DNA of 46,651 nt from Paracoccaceae bacterium (GCA_019090795.1 JAHRVG010000015.1:1-46651); one strand, 5' to 3'. Counted from the stretch's first letter, positions 9,605-18,436 are shown. A program made the numbers and translations. The notes: generated by a model not told the origin, from the letters alone.

Positions 9605-9634
9605 TGCGGGGGAGCCTCCGGCGGGGATATTTAG
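9605..9634 (+). repeat. GC-rich intergenic element of the Rhodobacterales type
   Basis: The sequence GGGGGAGCCTCCGGCGGGG followed by ATATTTAGG sits between the hemB stop and the dehydratase start. I recognise near-identical strings as frequent intergenic sequences in Rhodobacteraceae genomes. It can fold through its GGAG/CTCC and CCTCC/GGGG segments and may terminate hemB transcription. Only one copy is evident in this window; repetition in the genome is from memory, not measured. Confidence 0.5.
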
Positions 9635-9659
9635 GACGAATTCGAAAAGGGTGATGACA

Positions 9660-10664
9660 ATGGTTGAGGCGCTTTATCCGGACTTGGCAATGATGCAGGA
9701 ACGCCACCATGCGCTGGCGGGGGATGTGATGCGCACGCCGACGGTTTTGTCACCCTCAACAAAGCTGGCCGAGGCTTTGGATGGCGCGCAGATTGCATTA
9801 AAACTGGAATTGTTCCAGCACACGGGCAGCTTTAAGGCGCGCGGTGCTTTGTCTTGTGTGGCTGCAATTCCAGAAGCGGACCGAGGTCGAGGAATTACGG
9901 CGGTAAGCGCGGGAAACCATGCGATTGCGGCCGCCTGGGCTGCGAAGCAGGCGGGAATTTCAGCCAAAGTTGTGGTGATTTCATCGTGCAATCCGATGCG
10001 TATGGCGCTGGTGCGTGCGCTGGGGGCCGAAGTGGTGTTAAAGGACACACCCGCAGCCGCCTTTGCCGAGGCTGCGCGACTGGAACAAGAAGAAGGCCGG
10101 ATTTTTGTGCATCCGTTTGAAGGGGTTAACACCACGCTTGGCGCCGCCGGGGTTGGGCTTGAACTGATTGCCGATGTGCCTGATCTGGACGCAGTTGTCG
10201 TCTCTATTGGTGGTGGCGGGTTGATCAGCGGGGTGAGCGCCGCAATAAAGGCTATCGCCCCAAATTGCGAGGTTCTGGGGGTAGAGCCGGTCGGGGCGGC
10301 ATCAATGCGCCGCAGCCTTGATCAGGGGGAACCGGTAACCTTGGACAAGGTCGATACCCTAGCGGATAGTCTGGGCGCACCGATGGCGATGCCCTATAGT
10401 TTTGGGGTAACACAACGGTTTGTCGATGATGTGGTGCTGCTGAGAGATGACATGATTTGTGCCGGATTAACCCTGTTTCAACAAGAGGCCAAGCTGGCGG
10501 TTGAACCGGCAGCGGGGGCCGTTTTGGCAGCCGCGCTGGGGCCGTACCGGGCGCGTTTGGCGGGTAAGAAAATCGGTTTGGTGGTGTGTGGAGCAAATAT
10601 TGATCCGCAAAGCTATGGTCAATTGCTGGCGCGCGGAGAAACCGCGATGGAGACGCTGCTTTAG
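9660..10664 (+). CDS. PLP-dependent threonine/serine dehydratase
   Basis: A fold-type II pyridoxal-phosphate enzyme of 334 residues in the threonine/serine dehydratase family, expected to deaminate L-threonine or L-serine to the 2-oxo acid. The PLP lysine is in GSFKARGAL (about residue 58), the phosphate-binding glycine loop in SIGGGGLISG (about 182-191), and the substrate loop in TAVSAGNHAIA. There is no C-terminal ACT-like regulatory domain, so it resembles the short catabolic or racemase-like members rather than biosynthetic IlvA. Three starts compete (GTG 9651, ATG 9654, ATG 9660); 9660 has the best spacing from AAAAGGG. Its stop overlaps by four bases the stop of the gene read from the right. 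Exact substrate is not determinable; serine racemase or hydroxyaspartate dehydratase are alternatives. Confidence 0.85.
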   Translation: MVEALYPDLAMMQERHHALAGDVMRTPTVLSPSTKLAEALDGAQIALKLELFQHTGSFKARGALSCVAAIPEADRGRGITAVSAGNHAIAAAWAAKQAGISAKVVVISSCNPMRMALVRALGAEVVLKDTPAAAFAEAARLEQEEGRIFVHPFEGVNTTLGAAGVGLELIADVPDLDAVVVSIGGGGLISGVSAAIKAIAPNCEVLGVEPVGAASMRRSLDQGEPVTLDKVDTLADSLGAPMAMPYSFGVTQRFVDDVVLLRDDMICAGLTLFQQEAKLAVEPAAGAVLAAALGPYRARLAGKKIGLVVCGANIDPQSYGQLLARGETAMETLL

Positions 10665-11824
10665 CGGCAAACCGCCTTGGCGCGCTTGGCGGATTTAAAC
10701 ACATAATCGGGTTTGTCGGCAAAGCTGCGGGTCAGATTGCCGGCCCATGTCCAGCCATCAAATTTACCGTCCTCGTTCACATCCACCCGCGCCAACTGCC
10801 CCTTTACCTGCCCCACACGGATCGGGCGCAGGAATTTTAACGCTTGGGGGCGTGGCACAGATTTCCCCGCCCGGCAAAACTGCCCGCTCACCAGATCATC
10901 GGGGGTCGAGCGCGCTGATTTGCGCAGCCGTGCATCGCCATTACACACGAAGCGGCGCGCGCCATAAACAGCACTGGTGCGCGCCGGTGGCACCTCAAAT
11001 TTTCCGACGCCCCCCCAAAGACCGATATCGCTGCCCATGGCTGGATTTTGCACGTTTACATCAAGGGGTAAACCGAACCTGCCGCAGCCCCCTTTGCCCC
11101 CGGCAAACCAGTGCGAATCCACTTGCGTCTGGAACAGGTTCCAACCCCCGGTGCGGTGAAATTCACTGGAACCCTCAAAGGCGGCAGAGGCCCCGATCCA
11201 GGCGAAATCAATCAATCCGGCCCGTTGTAACACGCTCAGCGCATCGCCATCGCCGTAAGCCCCGAGCCTGTATCCCGCCCGCGTCAATGCGCGACGCACC
11301 ACTTGAAAATAGGCGAGCATTTTGTCCTTGGTCACACTATCAAAGCGGCTGAAATTGAAATCGACCGCAAAATATATCGCGGTTCCATGCGGTTGCCCGA
11401 CCATTCGCGCCTGAGAAATCGCGGCGGCGACATCAAGCGCGGCTTCTTCGCGCGCGGTGCGGCCGGTTTTTGACGGGTCGCAATTACCATCCGGCAGGTT
11501 CACCAACGCTCCGTTGCGGCCGTTACGCTGACCGTTAAATTTGTGTTTGGAACTACTGCGGAACTGGTAAATCGACAGAATCCCCAACCCGTGGCTCAAA
11601 ATGGCCGCAGCCTCATTGGTGAAGGCAAAACGCTTTTGCTCCAGTCCTTTTTGTTCACAACGCGCATAATAGCGCCCGATCACCTGCACGCCGCCAGCCT
11701 TGAGGGCGGGTAGATAATTGGTGGTGTCCCAAGCCGTATCAATGATCGCAATGCGGGCCGGATCCGACGCGCGCAGCGGTGTCGAGAGTGTCAGGCCCAG
11801 TAAAAACCAGAGAAAAAAACGCAT
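10661..11824 (-). CDS. Exported DUF1906 (Rv2525c-like glycoside-hydrolase-like) protein
   Basis: A 387-residue protein with a signal peptide (MRFFLWFLLGLTLSTPLRA, cleavage probably before SDPARI). The mature N-terminal two thirds are a DUF1906 domain, a TIM-barrel related to glycoside hydrolase family 25. It shows the barrel-entry sequence IAIIDTAWDT, GRYYARC early in the barrel, IYFAVDFNFS on a central strand, and a later WIGASAAFEG segment. The last 100 residues are a separate cysteine-containing region with a GKFDGWTWAG motif. Known relatives are exported and thought to act at the cell envelope, but a catalytic reaction is not established. It faces the dehydratase gene tail to tail with a 4-bp overlap. 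Confidence 0.72.
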   Translation of the reverse strand: MRFFLWFLLGLTLSTPLRASDPARIAIIDTAWDTTNYLPALKAGGVQVIGRYYARCEQKGLEQKRFAFTNEAAAILSHGLGILSIYQFRSSSKHKFNGQRNGRNGALVNLPDGNCDPSKTGRTAREEAALDVAAAISQARMVGQPHGTAIYFAVDFNFSRFDSVTKDKMLAYFQVVRRALTRAGYRLGAYGDGDALSVLQRAGLIDFAWIGASAAFEGSSEFHRTGGWNLFQTQVDSHWFAGGKGGCGRFGLPLDVNVQNPAMGSDIGLWGGVGKFEVPPARTSAVYGARRFVCNGDARLRKSARSTPDDLVSGQFCRAGKSVPRPQALKFLRPIRVGQVKGQLARVDVNEDGKFDGWTWAGNLTRSFADKPDYVFKSAKRAKAVCR

Positions 11825-11984
11825 CGTAGTCTTTCATTTCAAATTCAGCGCAGAGTGGCAGAACCACCGGTTTCCAACAAGGGAATTGCTGTGGAATTCT
11901 CACATCGCTGTGAAAAATCTGTGGCAAGGCTTGCCTGCAAAGCCAAGCCCGCACATGTTAGGGCTATAAACGAAAGGAAGTGAC

Positions 11985-13211
11985 GTGGACAAAGGCAAAA
12001 TCACCTTTACCGGCCATTCGGGCGCGAAATTGGCCGCACGGCTGGATATGCCTGGCGGGCAGTTGCGGGCGACGGCCATTTTCGCCCATTGTTTCACTTG
12101 TTCCAAGGACATTGCGGCGGCACGGCGGATTTCACAACGGCTGGCCTCAATGGGGATTGCGGTTTTGCGTTTTGATTTCACCGGTCTGGGGCATTCAGAG
12201 GGCGAATTCGCCAACACGGATTTCAGCTCAAACGTGGATGATCTGGTACATGCGGCTCAGTATCTGGTGGATCAGGGAACCGCTCCTTGTTTGCTGGTTG
12301 GCCATTCGCTGGGCGGGGCCGCCGTGCTCAAGGCTGCCGGTGAAATTCCATCGGTCAAAGCGGTGGTAACCATTGGCGCGCCCTCTTGTCCCGGTCATGT
12401 TGTGCATAATTTTGGCAGTTCACTGGAAGAGATAAAGGAACAGGGGCAGGCCAGTGTCTCATTAGCGGGGCGGCCCTTTACCATTGGCCAAAGGTTTGTG
12501 GATGATGTGTCGCAGGCGACATTATTGCCAGCCGTTGCCAACCTAAAACGGGCGCTTCTTGTCATGCATTCTCCCATTGATCAAACGGTTGGCATTGAAA
12601 ATGCGGGCGAGATTTTTGCGGCGGCAAAACACCCCAAAAGCTTTATCACACTGGACAATGCGGATCACCTAATGAGCAATCGGGAAGATGCGGAATATGC
12701 CGCCGAAGTGATTGCTGCATGGTCGGCGCGCTATCTGGGTATCCGCCAACCTGCCGCCCCGATTGGCGCGCCCGAAGGTATTGTGCGGGCAAGCGAGGCT
12801 GATCCCGCAGGTTTTTTGCAGGATGTGACCGCAGGGCCTTTGCACCACAGTTTGGCAGATGAACCTGTCACTTATGGGGGCAGCGATAAGGGCATGTCGC
12901 CCTATCAATTCCTGTCGGCGGGGCTGGCGGCCTGCACATCAATGACCATCCGCATGTATGCGCGGCGCAAACGCTGGCCGTTGCAGCACGTATTTGTTGA
13001 TGTGACCCACGACAAAGTACACGCGCAGGATTGTGACACTTGCGAGGCTTTGGTCGGTAAAGTGGATCAATTCAAACGGGTGGTACACCTGCAAGGTGCG
13101 CTGGATGCAGAGCAACGCACGCGCTTACTGGAAATCGCCGACAAATGTCCGGTGCACCGCACCCTTGAAGGCGAAATATCAGTGCTGACACGGCTAGCCA
13201 GTGAAGATTGA
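11985..13211 (+). CDS. Bifunctional alpha/beta hydrolase-OsmC family fusion
   Basis: A 408-residue cytoplasmic fusion. Residues 1-250 are an alpha/beta hydrolase with the nucleophile elbow GHSLGG (about 106-111) and a probable catalytic Asp/His pair towards the end (MHSPIDQ and NADHLM). Residues 270-408 are an OsmC/Ohr-like domain carrying the two peroxidatic-type cysteines in LAACTSM and KCPVHRT. OsmC domains reduce organic peroxides using dithiols; the hydrolase may cleave acylated or esterified substrates feeding it. The start is GTG at 11985, supported by AAGGAAG at 11974-11980. It stands alone, with about 160 bp upstream. Fusions of this architecture are known, so the join is not an assembly artefact. 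Confidence 0.88.
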   Translation: MDKGKITFTGHSGAKLAARLDMPGGQLRATAIFAHCFTCSKDIAAARRISQRLASMGIAVLRFDFTGLGHSEGEFANTDFSSNVDDLVHAAQYLVDQGTAPCLLVGHSLGGAAVLKAAGEIPSVKAVVTIGAPSCPGHVVHNFGSSLEEIKEQGQASVSLAGRPFTIGQRFVDDVSQATLLPAVANLKRALLVMHSPIDQTVGIENAGEIFAAAKHPKSFITLDNADHLMSNREDAEYAAEVIAAWSARYLGIRQPAAPIGAPEGIVRASEADPAGFLQDVTAGPLHHSLADEPVTYGGSDKGMSPYQFLSAGLAACTSMTIRMYARRKRWPLQHVFVDVTHDKVHAQDCDTCEALVGKVDQFKRVVHLQGALDAEQRTRLLEIADKCPVHRTLEGEISVLTRLASED

Positions 13212-13257
13212 AACCGCTTTATTTCGCGCTCACCCCGCCAAGACGCGAATTAAGTGT

Positions 13258-14766
13258 TCATACGAATTCAAAATTGACCACATCGTTGATATCCACCAAA
13301 TTTTCACCGAGCAATAAAACCGAACCGTTACCATAATTCACAATTACACCGCTCACGTTCGGAATGTCTGCCTTGAAAATCTCCAGCTCCGCGAAACTTT
13401 CAGCATCGGTCCCAGTAAAACGGATCACATCAATACCAAACTCGAATGCGGTTACCCTCTCAAGCCATGCAGTGGTGTCATCGAACAAAAACACGTCCGC
13501 CCCACAATAGCCATTCATCAGATCAAACCCAGCCCCGCCAGAAATAGTGTCATTTCCGCTAGAGCCGTACAACGTGTCTTCGCCCTTTCCGCCGAACAAA
13601 CCGTTGCCCGCAGCACCATTGAAACCGCGCAAAATATCATTCCCCGCACCGCCGTACAAATAATTGACGGCAGTGTCTGGACTATCTGAATGCTCGAATA
13701 CACTGGCAAAAAGCTCGTCATCCCCGCGGCCACCGTAAAGATGATCCCCTCCGGCACCGCCATATATGACATCCTTGCCTTTGCCACCGCGCAGAATGTC
13801 ATCCCCGTCACCGCCAAACAGTGTATCCGCGCCCTTTCCGCTGCGCAAAACGTCATTTCCCGCTAGCCCGGCCAAAACGTCATCCCTGTCATCCCCAATC
13901 ACAGTATCCGATTTTCGGGTTCCGTTGATTTTCAGGGCCGCAAACTGAAGCCTGGACATTTCGCCCGCATCCACGCCTTGCAACAGAATACTACGCCCAT
14001 CCGCCAGAGAAATACGCGTATCCGCGCCTTTCGCCATAACCGTGATATCTTCGAATGTGTAGTATCGTGCTTCTGTGTAAAGTGATCCACTGGCATGGAG
14101 TAAAACCAGATCTTTAGCGGCATTGAAGTCGGTAATAACATCAACGCCATTAAGCCCATACCTAAAATTGTTGAAAACAAAAATGTCCGCGCCTGCACCG
14201 CCTGTCATTGTATGGTTGAAACCATCATTCCGATAGTAGTTTGAGACCACAAGAGTATCACGGCCGGTGCCACCGCGCATCACACTATCACTATCAAAGG
14301 CTTCCAGGCGATCATTGCCCTTACCGCCAGACAGCGTTGCTAGGCTGCGATATGCCCCCCAAATTGACCCGGCATAAATTTCATCATCACCCGCACCGCC
14401 ACCAGCATAGCTTTGATAACGCGCCTGTTCCCCGGACTCAGCATCAGCGGCACCGATTACTAAACGATCACGTCCACTTCCACCAAACAATGTATCCCTC
14501 CCGTTGCCGCTTATTAGAAAATCGTTACCGCGACCTCCATTCAAGCTATCGTTGTCGTCACCTGAACCATCCCCGATCAAACAATCATCGCCGCTGCCGC
14601 CAAATATCGTATTGTCTCCGCTGCCACCCACAAGACGGTCATCGTTGCCAAAGCCACGCAAAAGGTCATTCCCGTCATGCCCTAGGATTAAATCACGACG
14701 GTCCCCACCAAGAAGGGTATCAGCACTTTCAGTTCCATTTATGGTATTGTCATACAAAACAGACAT
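13258..14766 (-). CDS. RTX calcium-binding repeat protein 1
   Basis: A 502-residue acidic protein made mainly of nonapeptide repeats of the GGxGxDxLx type, which form calcium-binding parallel beta-rolls after export. There are two blocks (about residues 8-185 and 265-425), each followed by a non-repeat cap; the first cap contains DVITDFNAAKD. There is no N-terminal signal peptide, and the C-terminus ends in the hydrophobic motif NFEFV, both consistent with type I secretion by a C-terminal signal. No enzymatic domain is visible, so it may be a surface-layer, adhesive or structural protein. The ATG at 14766 is chosen because AGGA lies six bases upstream. It follows the COQ10-like gene by 44 bp on the same strand and may share its transcript. 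Confidence 0.85.
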   Translation of the reverse strand: MSVLYDNTINGTESADTLLGGDRRDLILGHDGNDLLRGFGNDDRLVGGSGDNTIFGGSGDDCLIGDGSGDDNDSLNGGRGNDFLISGNGRDTLFGGSGRDRLVIGAADAESGEQARYQSYAGGGAGDDEIYAGSIWGAYRSLATLSGGKGNDRLEAFDSDSVMRGGTGRDTLVVSNYYRNDGFNHTMTGGAGADIFVFNNFRYGLNGVDVITDFNAAKDLVLLHASGSLYTEARYYTFEDITVMAKGADTRISLADGRSILLQGVDAGEMSRLQFAALKINGTRKSDTVIGDDRDDVLAGLAGNDVLRSGKGADTLFGGDGDDILRGGKGKDVIYGGAGGDHLYGGRGDDELFASVFEHSDSPDTAVNYLYGGAGNDILRGFNGAAGNGLFGGKGEDTLYGSSGNDTISGGAGFDLMNGYCGADVFLFDDTTAWLERVTAFEFGIDVIRFTGTDAESFAELEIFKADIPNVSGVIVNYGNGSVLLLGENLVDINDVVNFEFV

Positions 14767-14810
14767 AATATTCCTCATTTTTTGTACCCATAATACAAAC
14801 TGCCCCCCAA

Positions 14811-15263
14811 TCAAGACCGTCCGTAAAGTGCATCCGCGCGGGCCTCAAATGCCGCGACAATCCGGTGCATCGCTTGGGTGAACACCACGCCGATAATTTT
14901 TTGCAGGATGGCAGACTTGAACTCAAAGTCGACAAAAAAATCAACCTCACAACCGCCAGAGTCGAGCTGGATAAACTGCCAGTGGTTGACGAGAAACTTG
15001 AACGGCCCGTCCAAATATTCCACATCAATGTGCGATTCTGCGGGCCGCAGGGTGACACGGCTACCAAAGCGTTCGCGGAACACCTTAAAAGAAATCACCA
15101 GATCCGCCTCGACAACCTCGATTGCCCCTTCCCGTACCCGCTTGCGTTCACGCGCGGCGGTACACCACGGCAGGAACTGCGGATAGGACCCGATGTCCGC
15201 CACCAGATCATACATCTGCTGCGCGGAATAGGGCATCTGGCGTTTTTCGGCATGGGTCGGCAT
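14811..15263 (-). CDS. COQ10/RatA-like START-domain ubiquinone-binding protein
   Basis: A 150-residue single-domain SRPBCC (START-like) protein of the COQ10/RatA family. These proteins form a hydrophobic cavity that binds ubiquinone and related polyprenyl lipids and are needed for efficient respiration; a second reported role, ribosome antiassociation (RatA), is for gammaproteobacterial members. The family signature is clear: MYDLVADIGSYPQFLPWC near residues 17-34, the central DLVISFKVFRERF and VDFFVDFEFKS segments, and a long C-terminal helix. Cytoplasmic or membrane-peripheral. In alphaproteobacteria this gene is often found near lipA, which lies less than 1 kb away here, separated by hpt. 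Confidence 0.88.
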   Translation of the reverse strand: MPTHAEKRQMPYSAQQMYDLVADIGSYPQFLPWCTAARERKRVREGAIEVVEADLVISFKVFRERFGSRVTLRPAESHIDVEYLDGPFKFLVNHWQFIQLDSGGCEVDFFVDFEFKSAILQKIIGVVFTQAMHRIVAAFEARADALYGRS

Positions 15264-15546
15264 GGTGCCTCTTTTTTGGTTTGCATGCTTTTACCGAGCA
15301 ACCCTATGCTTCACAACCCTGACAATTGCAGCCCAGCCACAGCCTTGAGTTCCTTTAAGGGTCCATGCAAACAGGCCGCAGAAACTGAGGACAGAGGACA
15401 GAGAGCAGGAGAAACTGAGTGCGTGCATTTTCGTGGATTAGGCCCAAACGCCCACTTTGCAGCGTCCCAACAATGGGTTACAGTCGGCACGACTTTGATC
15501 CTGCCTCTGACATTTGAGTCAGGATTTCCTTGCCAGGAGCATTCGG
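15264..15546. other. Intergenic region with short direct repeats and degraded-repeat look
   Basis: There is no gene here. It contains GAGGACAGAGGACAGA-type purine-rich short tandem repeats and two copies of GAAACTGAG around 15380-15420. The section at about 15430-15490 reads, on the minus strand, as CCATTGTTGGGACGCTGCAA followed by AGTGGGCGTT, which resembles scattered intergenic sequence I associate with Rhodobacterales genomes. A small CTGAC/GTCAG hairpin lies shortly before the hpt ribosome-binding site. Confidence 0.35.
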
Positions 15547-16098
15547 GTGGACCACAGTAATTACGTAATTGACGAAATGATCTCTGCAAAATCCATTGCG
15601 GCGCGGGTTGAAGCACTGGCGCGCGAAATTTCGGAACACTTTGCCGATACCGACAAGCTGGTAGTGGTGGGGTTGCTGCGCGGTTCATTTGTGTTCATTG
15701 CTGATTTGGTGCGCGAACTGGACTTGCCGTGCGAGGTCGACTTTCTAGAAACCTCCTCTTACGGCGATGGCACTGAATCGACCCGCGAAGTGCGTATCCT
15801 AAAAGATTTACGCAGCGAAATCGAAGGCCGCGATATTCTGGTGGTCGAGGATATAGTTGACACCGGCCACACTTTGAAACACGTGATTGCCCTGCTTAGA
15901 TCGCGCAATCCCAAGCGGTTGGAAATCTGTGCCCTTCTTGATAAACCGGCACGCCGCGAAGTTGATGTAAACGTGACCTGGATCGGGTTCGAGATCCCCG
16001 ACAAATTCGTTGTCGGCTATGGCATTGATTATGCGCAACGAAACAGGAATCTGGATCATATTGGTGCGGTGCGGTTTCTGGATGAAAAAAAGGGCTGA
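15547..16098 (+). CDS. hpt: Hypoxanthine phosphoribosyltransferase
   Basis: A 183-residue purine-salvage enzyme that joins hypoxanthine (and usually guanine) to PRPP to give IMP or GMP in the cytoplasm. It shows the family motifs: [13 protein letters not shown] (pyrophosphate loop), the flexible-loop SSYGDGT, the PRPP-binding [12 protein letters not shown] (about residues 99-110) and the purine-contacting [12 protein letters not shown] near the C-terminus. The GTG at 15547 is preferred over TTG 15514 and ATG 15577: AGGAGC precedes it and the resulting N-terminus (..[16 protein letters not shown]) matches the usual Rhodobacterales start. It converges on lipA with only about 10 bp between stops. 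Confidence 0.95.
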   Translation: MDHSNYVIDEMISAKSIAARVEALAREISEHFADTDKLVVVGLLRGSFVFIADLVRELDLPCEVDFLETSSYGDGTESTREVRILKDLRSEIEGRDILVVEDIVDTGHTLKHVIALLRSRNPKRLEICALLDKPARREVDVNVTWIGFEIPDKFVVGYGIDYAQRNRNLDHIGAVRFLDEKKG

Positions 16099-16108
16099 AC
16101 CCTCACCG

Positions 16109-17050
16109 TTACCCCTGCGCCATCCGCACTGCCCGCAAACGGGCAAAATCATCGCCTGCGTGATAGCTGGAACGGGTCAGCGGTGTGGCCGAAACCATCA
16201 AGAACCCCTTGCCGTAGGCCGCCTTTTCATATGAGCCAAATTCCTCGGGGGTGACAAAGCGGTATACCGCGTGGTGTTTGGGCGTTGGCTGCAAATATTG
16301 CCCGATGGTCAGGAAATCAATATCGGCGGCACGCATGTCGTCCATCACCTGATGCACCGATTGGCGATCTTCGCCCAGCCCCACCATAATGCCGGACTTG
16401 GTAAACATCTGCGGATCCAGCTCCTTGACCCGTTGCAACAGGCGCAAGCTGTGGAAATAACGCGCGCCGGGGCGCACAGCCGGATAGAGGCCCGGCACTG
16501 TTTCCAGATTGTGGTTGAACACATCGGGGCGGGCCTCGACCACTTTTTCAACCGCAGCAGCATCGCATTTCAGGAAATCTGGCGTCAGGATTTCAATGGT
16601 GGTATCGGGCGCACGGTGACGTACGGCGCGGATGGTCTGGGCGAAATGCTCCGCGCCGCCATCCTCCAGATCATCGCGGTCCACACTGGTGATCACCACA
16701 TGTTTCAACCCCAGCTTGTGCACCGCATGGGCCACCCTGCCCGGCTCAAACGTATCGAGCGCATTCGGGCGACCTGTGGCAATGTTGCAAAACGAACAAC
16801 CGCGCGTACAAATTTCGCCCATGATCATCATTGTGGCGTGACCCTGCGACCAGCATTCCCCGACATTCGGGCAACCTGCCTCCTCGCAGACCGTAACCAG
16901 ATCATTGTCGCGCATCAGGTCGCGGGTCTTCTTGTAGCCGTCACCAGTCGGAGCCTTGACCCGTATCCAGCTTGGTTTACGCAAACGTTCCGTGTCCGGG
17001 CGTTTGGCTTTTTCGGGATGGCGTTGTTCGGGGATTTTTAGATCGCGCAT
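16109..17050 (-). CDS. lipA: Lipoyl synthase
   Basis: LipA is a radical-SAM enzyme that inserts two sulphur atoms into octanoyl groups carried on lipoyl domains, producing lipoate for pyruvate and 2-oxoglutarate dehydrogenases. Both iron-sulphur sites are intact: the auxiliary-cluster motif [12 protein letters not shown] and the radical-SAM motif CTRGCSFC. Length (313 residues) is normal. The ATG at 17050 is preferred to 17062 because GAGGTG precedes it and the sequence [14 protein letters not shown] matches the usual N-terminus. It is divergent from the peroxiredoxin gene; the 134-bp gap contains a perfect 10-bp palindrome TTGCGCGCAA (17126-17135). Confidence 0.97.
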   Translation of the reverse strand: MRDLKIPEQRHPEKAKRPDTERLRKPSWIRVKAPTGDGYKKTRDLMRDNDLVTVCEEAGCPNVGECWSQGHATMMIMGEICTRGCSFCNIATGRPNALDTFEPGRVAHAVHKLGLKHVVITSVDRDDLEDGGAEHFAQTIRAVRHRAPDTTIEILTPDFLKCDAAAVEKVVEARPDVFNHNLETVPGLYPAVRPGARYFHSLRLLQRVKELDPQMFTKSGIMVGLGEDRQSVHQVMDDMRAADIDFLTIGQYLQPTPKHHAVYRFVTPEEFGSYEKAAYGKGFLMVSATPLTRSSYHAGDDFARLRAVRMAQG

Positions 17051-17184
17051 AGGGCACCTCATTCACTTGGCGTCTGTATAAAAGCTGAAAGCAGCAATGT
17101 CTTGCGAATTCGGCGCATGAGAGATTGCGCGCAAGTTAGAATCGTTATAAAAAACACCAACTGCAATTTACAAAGGATAAACCA

Positions 17185-17712
17185 ATGCACAAAGGCGTTC
17201 GTATTCCAGACGTGGTGTTCCACACCCGTGTTCGTGACGAATCCATCGGCGGGGACAACCCGTTTCGCTGGCAAGACATGACAACAGCCGATTATTTCGG
17301 CGGCAAACGGGTTGTGCTGTTTTCGCTGCCCGGCGCATTCACCCCGACTTGCTCCACTTTTCAGTTGCCCGGTTATGAAAACGGTGCCGCTGATTTCACC
17401 GCTCAGGGGATTGATGAAATCTACTGCATGTCAGTAAACGACAGCTTTGTGATGAACGCATGGGCAAAGTCGCAAAACCTTGAGAATGTTAAGGTTATTC
17501 CTGACGGCGCAGGCGAATTCAACCGCCTGCTGGGGATGCTGGTTGACAAAAGCAACATCGGATTTGGCATGCGCTCTTGGCGCTATGCTGCCGTTATCAA
17601 CGACGGTGTGGTAGAGGCGTGGTTCGAGGAACCGGGCCGCGAAGACAATCACGGTGCGGATCCCTACGGCGAAAGCTCGCCCGAAACTGTTCTGGCTTGG
17701 CTGAAAAGCTGA
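17185..17712 (+). CDS. Peroxiredoxin (Prx5 type)
   Basis: A 175-residue thiol peroxidase of the Prx5/hybrid-peroxiredoxin family, which reduces hydrogen peroxide and alkyl peroxides using glutathione, glutaredoxin or thioredoxin. The peroxidatic cysteine is in PGAFTPTCS (about residue 56) with the supporting Thr and Pro of the active-site motif; the conserved Arg is in FGMRSWRYA. No glutaredoxin domain is fused. Cytoplasmic, with no signal peptide. The gene is monocistronic, with a strong terminator just after it, and is divergent from lipA, whose product has oxygen-sensitive clusters. Confidence 0.94.
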   Translation: MHKGVRIPDVVFHTRVRDESIGGDNPFRWQDMTTADYFGGKRVVLFSLPGAFTPTCSTFQLPGYENGAADFTAQGIDEIYCMSVNDSFVMNAWAKSQNLENVKVIPDGAGEFNRLLGMLVDKSNIGFGMRSWRYAAVINDGVVEAWFEEPGREDNHGADPYGESSPETVLAWLKS

Positions 17713-17717
17713 TCCCT

Positions 17718-17745
17718 AGGGCCTGCGGTCACGCAGGCCCTTTCC
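17718..17745 (+). terminator. Rho-independent terminator after the peroxiredoxin gene
   Basis: AGGGCCTGCG at 17718-17727, loop GTCA, then CGCAGGCCCT at 17732-17741 form a perfect 10-bp GC-rich stem followed by a short T stretch. It begins six bases after the peroxiredoxin stop. Confidence 0.8.
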
Positions 17746-17767
17746 TGGCTCCGCAAGGAACATCTCC

Positions 17768-18436
17768 ATGATTGTTTTGCGTGCAGTCCGGTTTTTACTG
17801 GCCTTGGCCGTTACCACCTTTTTGTTAACATTTTTTGCCGTAGTGGGCTTTGCTGCACTGCAACCTTTTTTTGAACCTGATCCTTTCAGTCCCGCCGACA
17901 CCATCGTTGTATTAGGCGCAGGAATGGATGCAGATGGAACCTTGCATATCTCATCTATGCTGCGGGTTGAAAAAGCGGTGGCGCTGTTTCAATCCGGTGC
18001 TGGGGGAAAAATGCACTTTACTGGTGGCGTTGGACGCCCAAAGGGTGTTTCCGCAGGCGAACAGATGGCGCGTATGGCACAGCAATTGGGTGTGCCTGAA
18101 GCTGCAACCAGCTTTGAGGGTGGTTCTTACTCAACCTTACAAAACGCTTTACTCTCAGCACCCTACCTGAAGAATGCAAAGCGGGTAATTCTGGTGACCG
18201 AAGGTTTTCACCTGCCCCGTTCCTGGGCCTCATTCAAATATTTTGGCACCCAAGATACCGCCCTTGCCCGTTCCGTCGCCTTTCGCCAGACCAGCCCAAA
18301 TCTGCGCTTTCCGGGCCTGACAATGTGTATCCGCGAAGCCTTGGCAATCTGGTTTAATCTGGGGCGGTTAATTGTCTGGGAAGCCATGGGCGTTTTGTCC
18401 TATGATGCCCAAACGCGTGACGCGATTCTTTATTGA
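17768..18436 (+). CDS. YdcF family (DUF218) membrane-anchored protein
   Basis: A 222-residue protein with one N-terminal membrane anchor (about residues 5-30) and a DUF218/ElyC-SanA-YdcF domain outside it. Family signs are the strand-loop TIVVLGAGMD (about 45-54), FTGGVG, the conserved Glu/Asn-rich helix containing STLQNALLSA, and VILVTEGFHLPRS. Relatives influence cell-envelope integrity, peptidoglycan precursor metabolism and vancomycin tolerance in enterobacteria; the reaction is unknown. A run of three genes (this one, the small monooxygenase and the EamA transporter) is packed with gaps of 8 bp and a 1-bp overlap, so they are probably one operon. Confidence 0.85.
   Translation: MIVLRAVRFLLALAVTTFLLTFFAVVGFAALQPFFEPDPFSPADTIVVLGAGMDADGTLHISSMLRVEKAVALFQSGAGGKMHFTGGVGRPKGVSAGEQMARMAQQLGVPEAATSFEGGSYSTLQNALLSAPYLKNAKRVILVTEGFHLPRSWASFKYFGTQDTALARSVAFRQTSPNLRFPGLTMCIREALAIWFNLGRLIVWEAMGVLSYDAQTRDAILY

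Noticed and set aside
13258-14766. Regular short repeats that might look like a CRISPR array
   Set aside because: The periodic signal here and at 34680-37410 and 43892-46651 is coding RTX nonapeptide repeat (about 27 bp), in frame and degenerate, without spacers.
17126-17135. TTGCGCGCAA palindrome between lipA and the peroxiredoxin gene
   Set aside because: Perfect but only 10 bp and GC-simple; it does not match the OxyR pattern, and the nearby TATAAA is only 15 bp from a -35-like box, so no operator or promoter claim is made.
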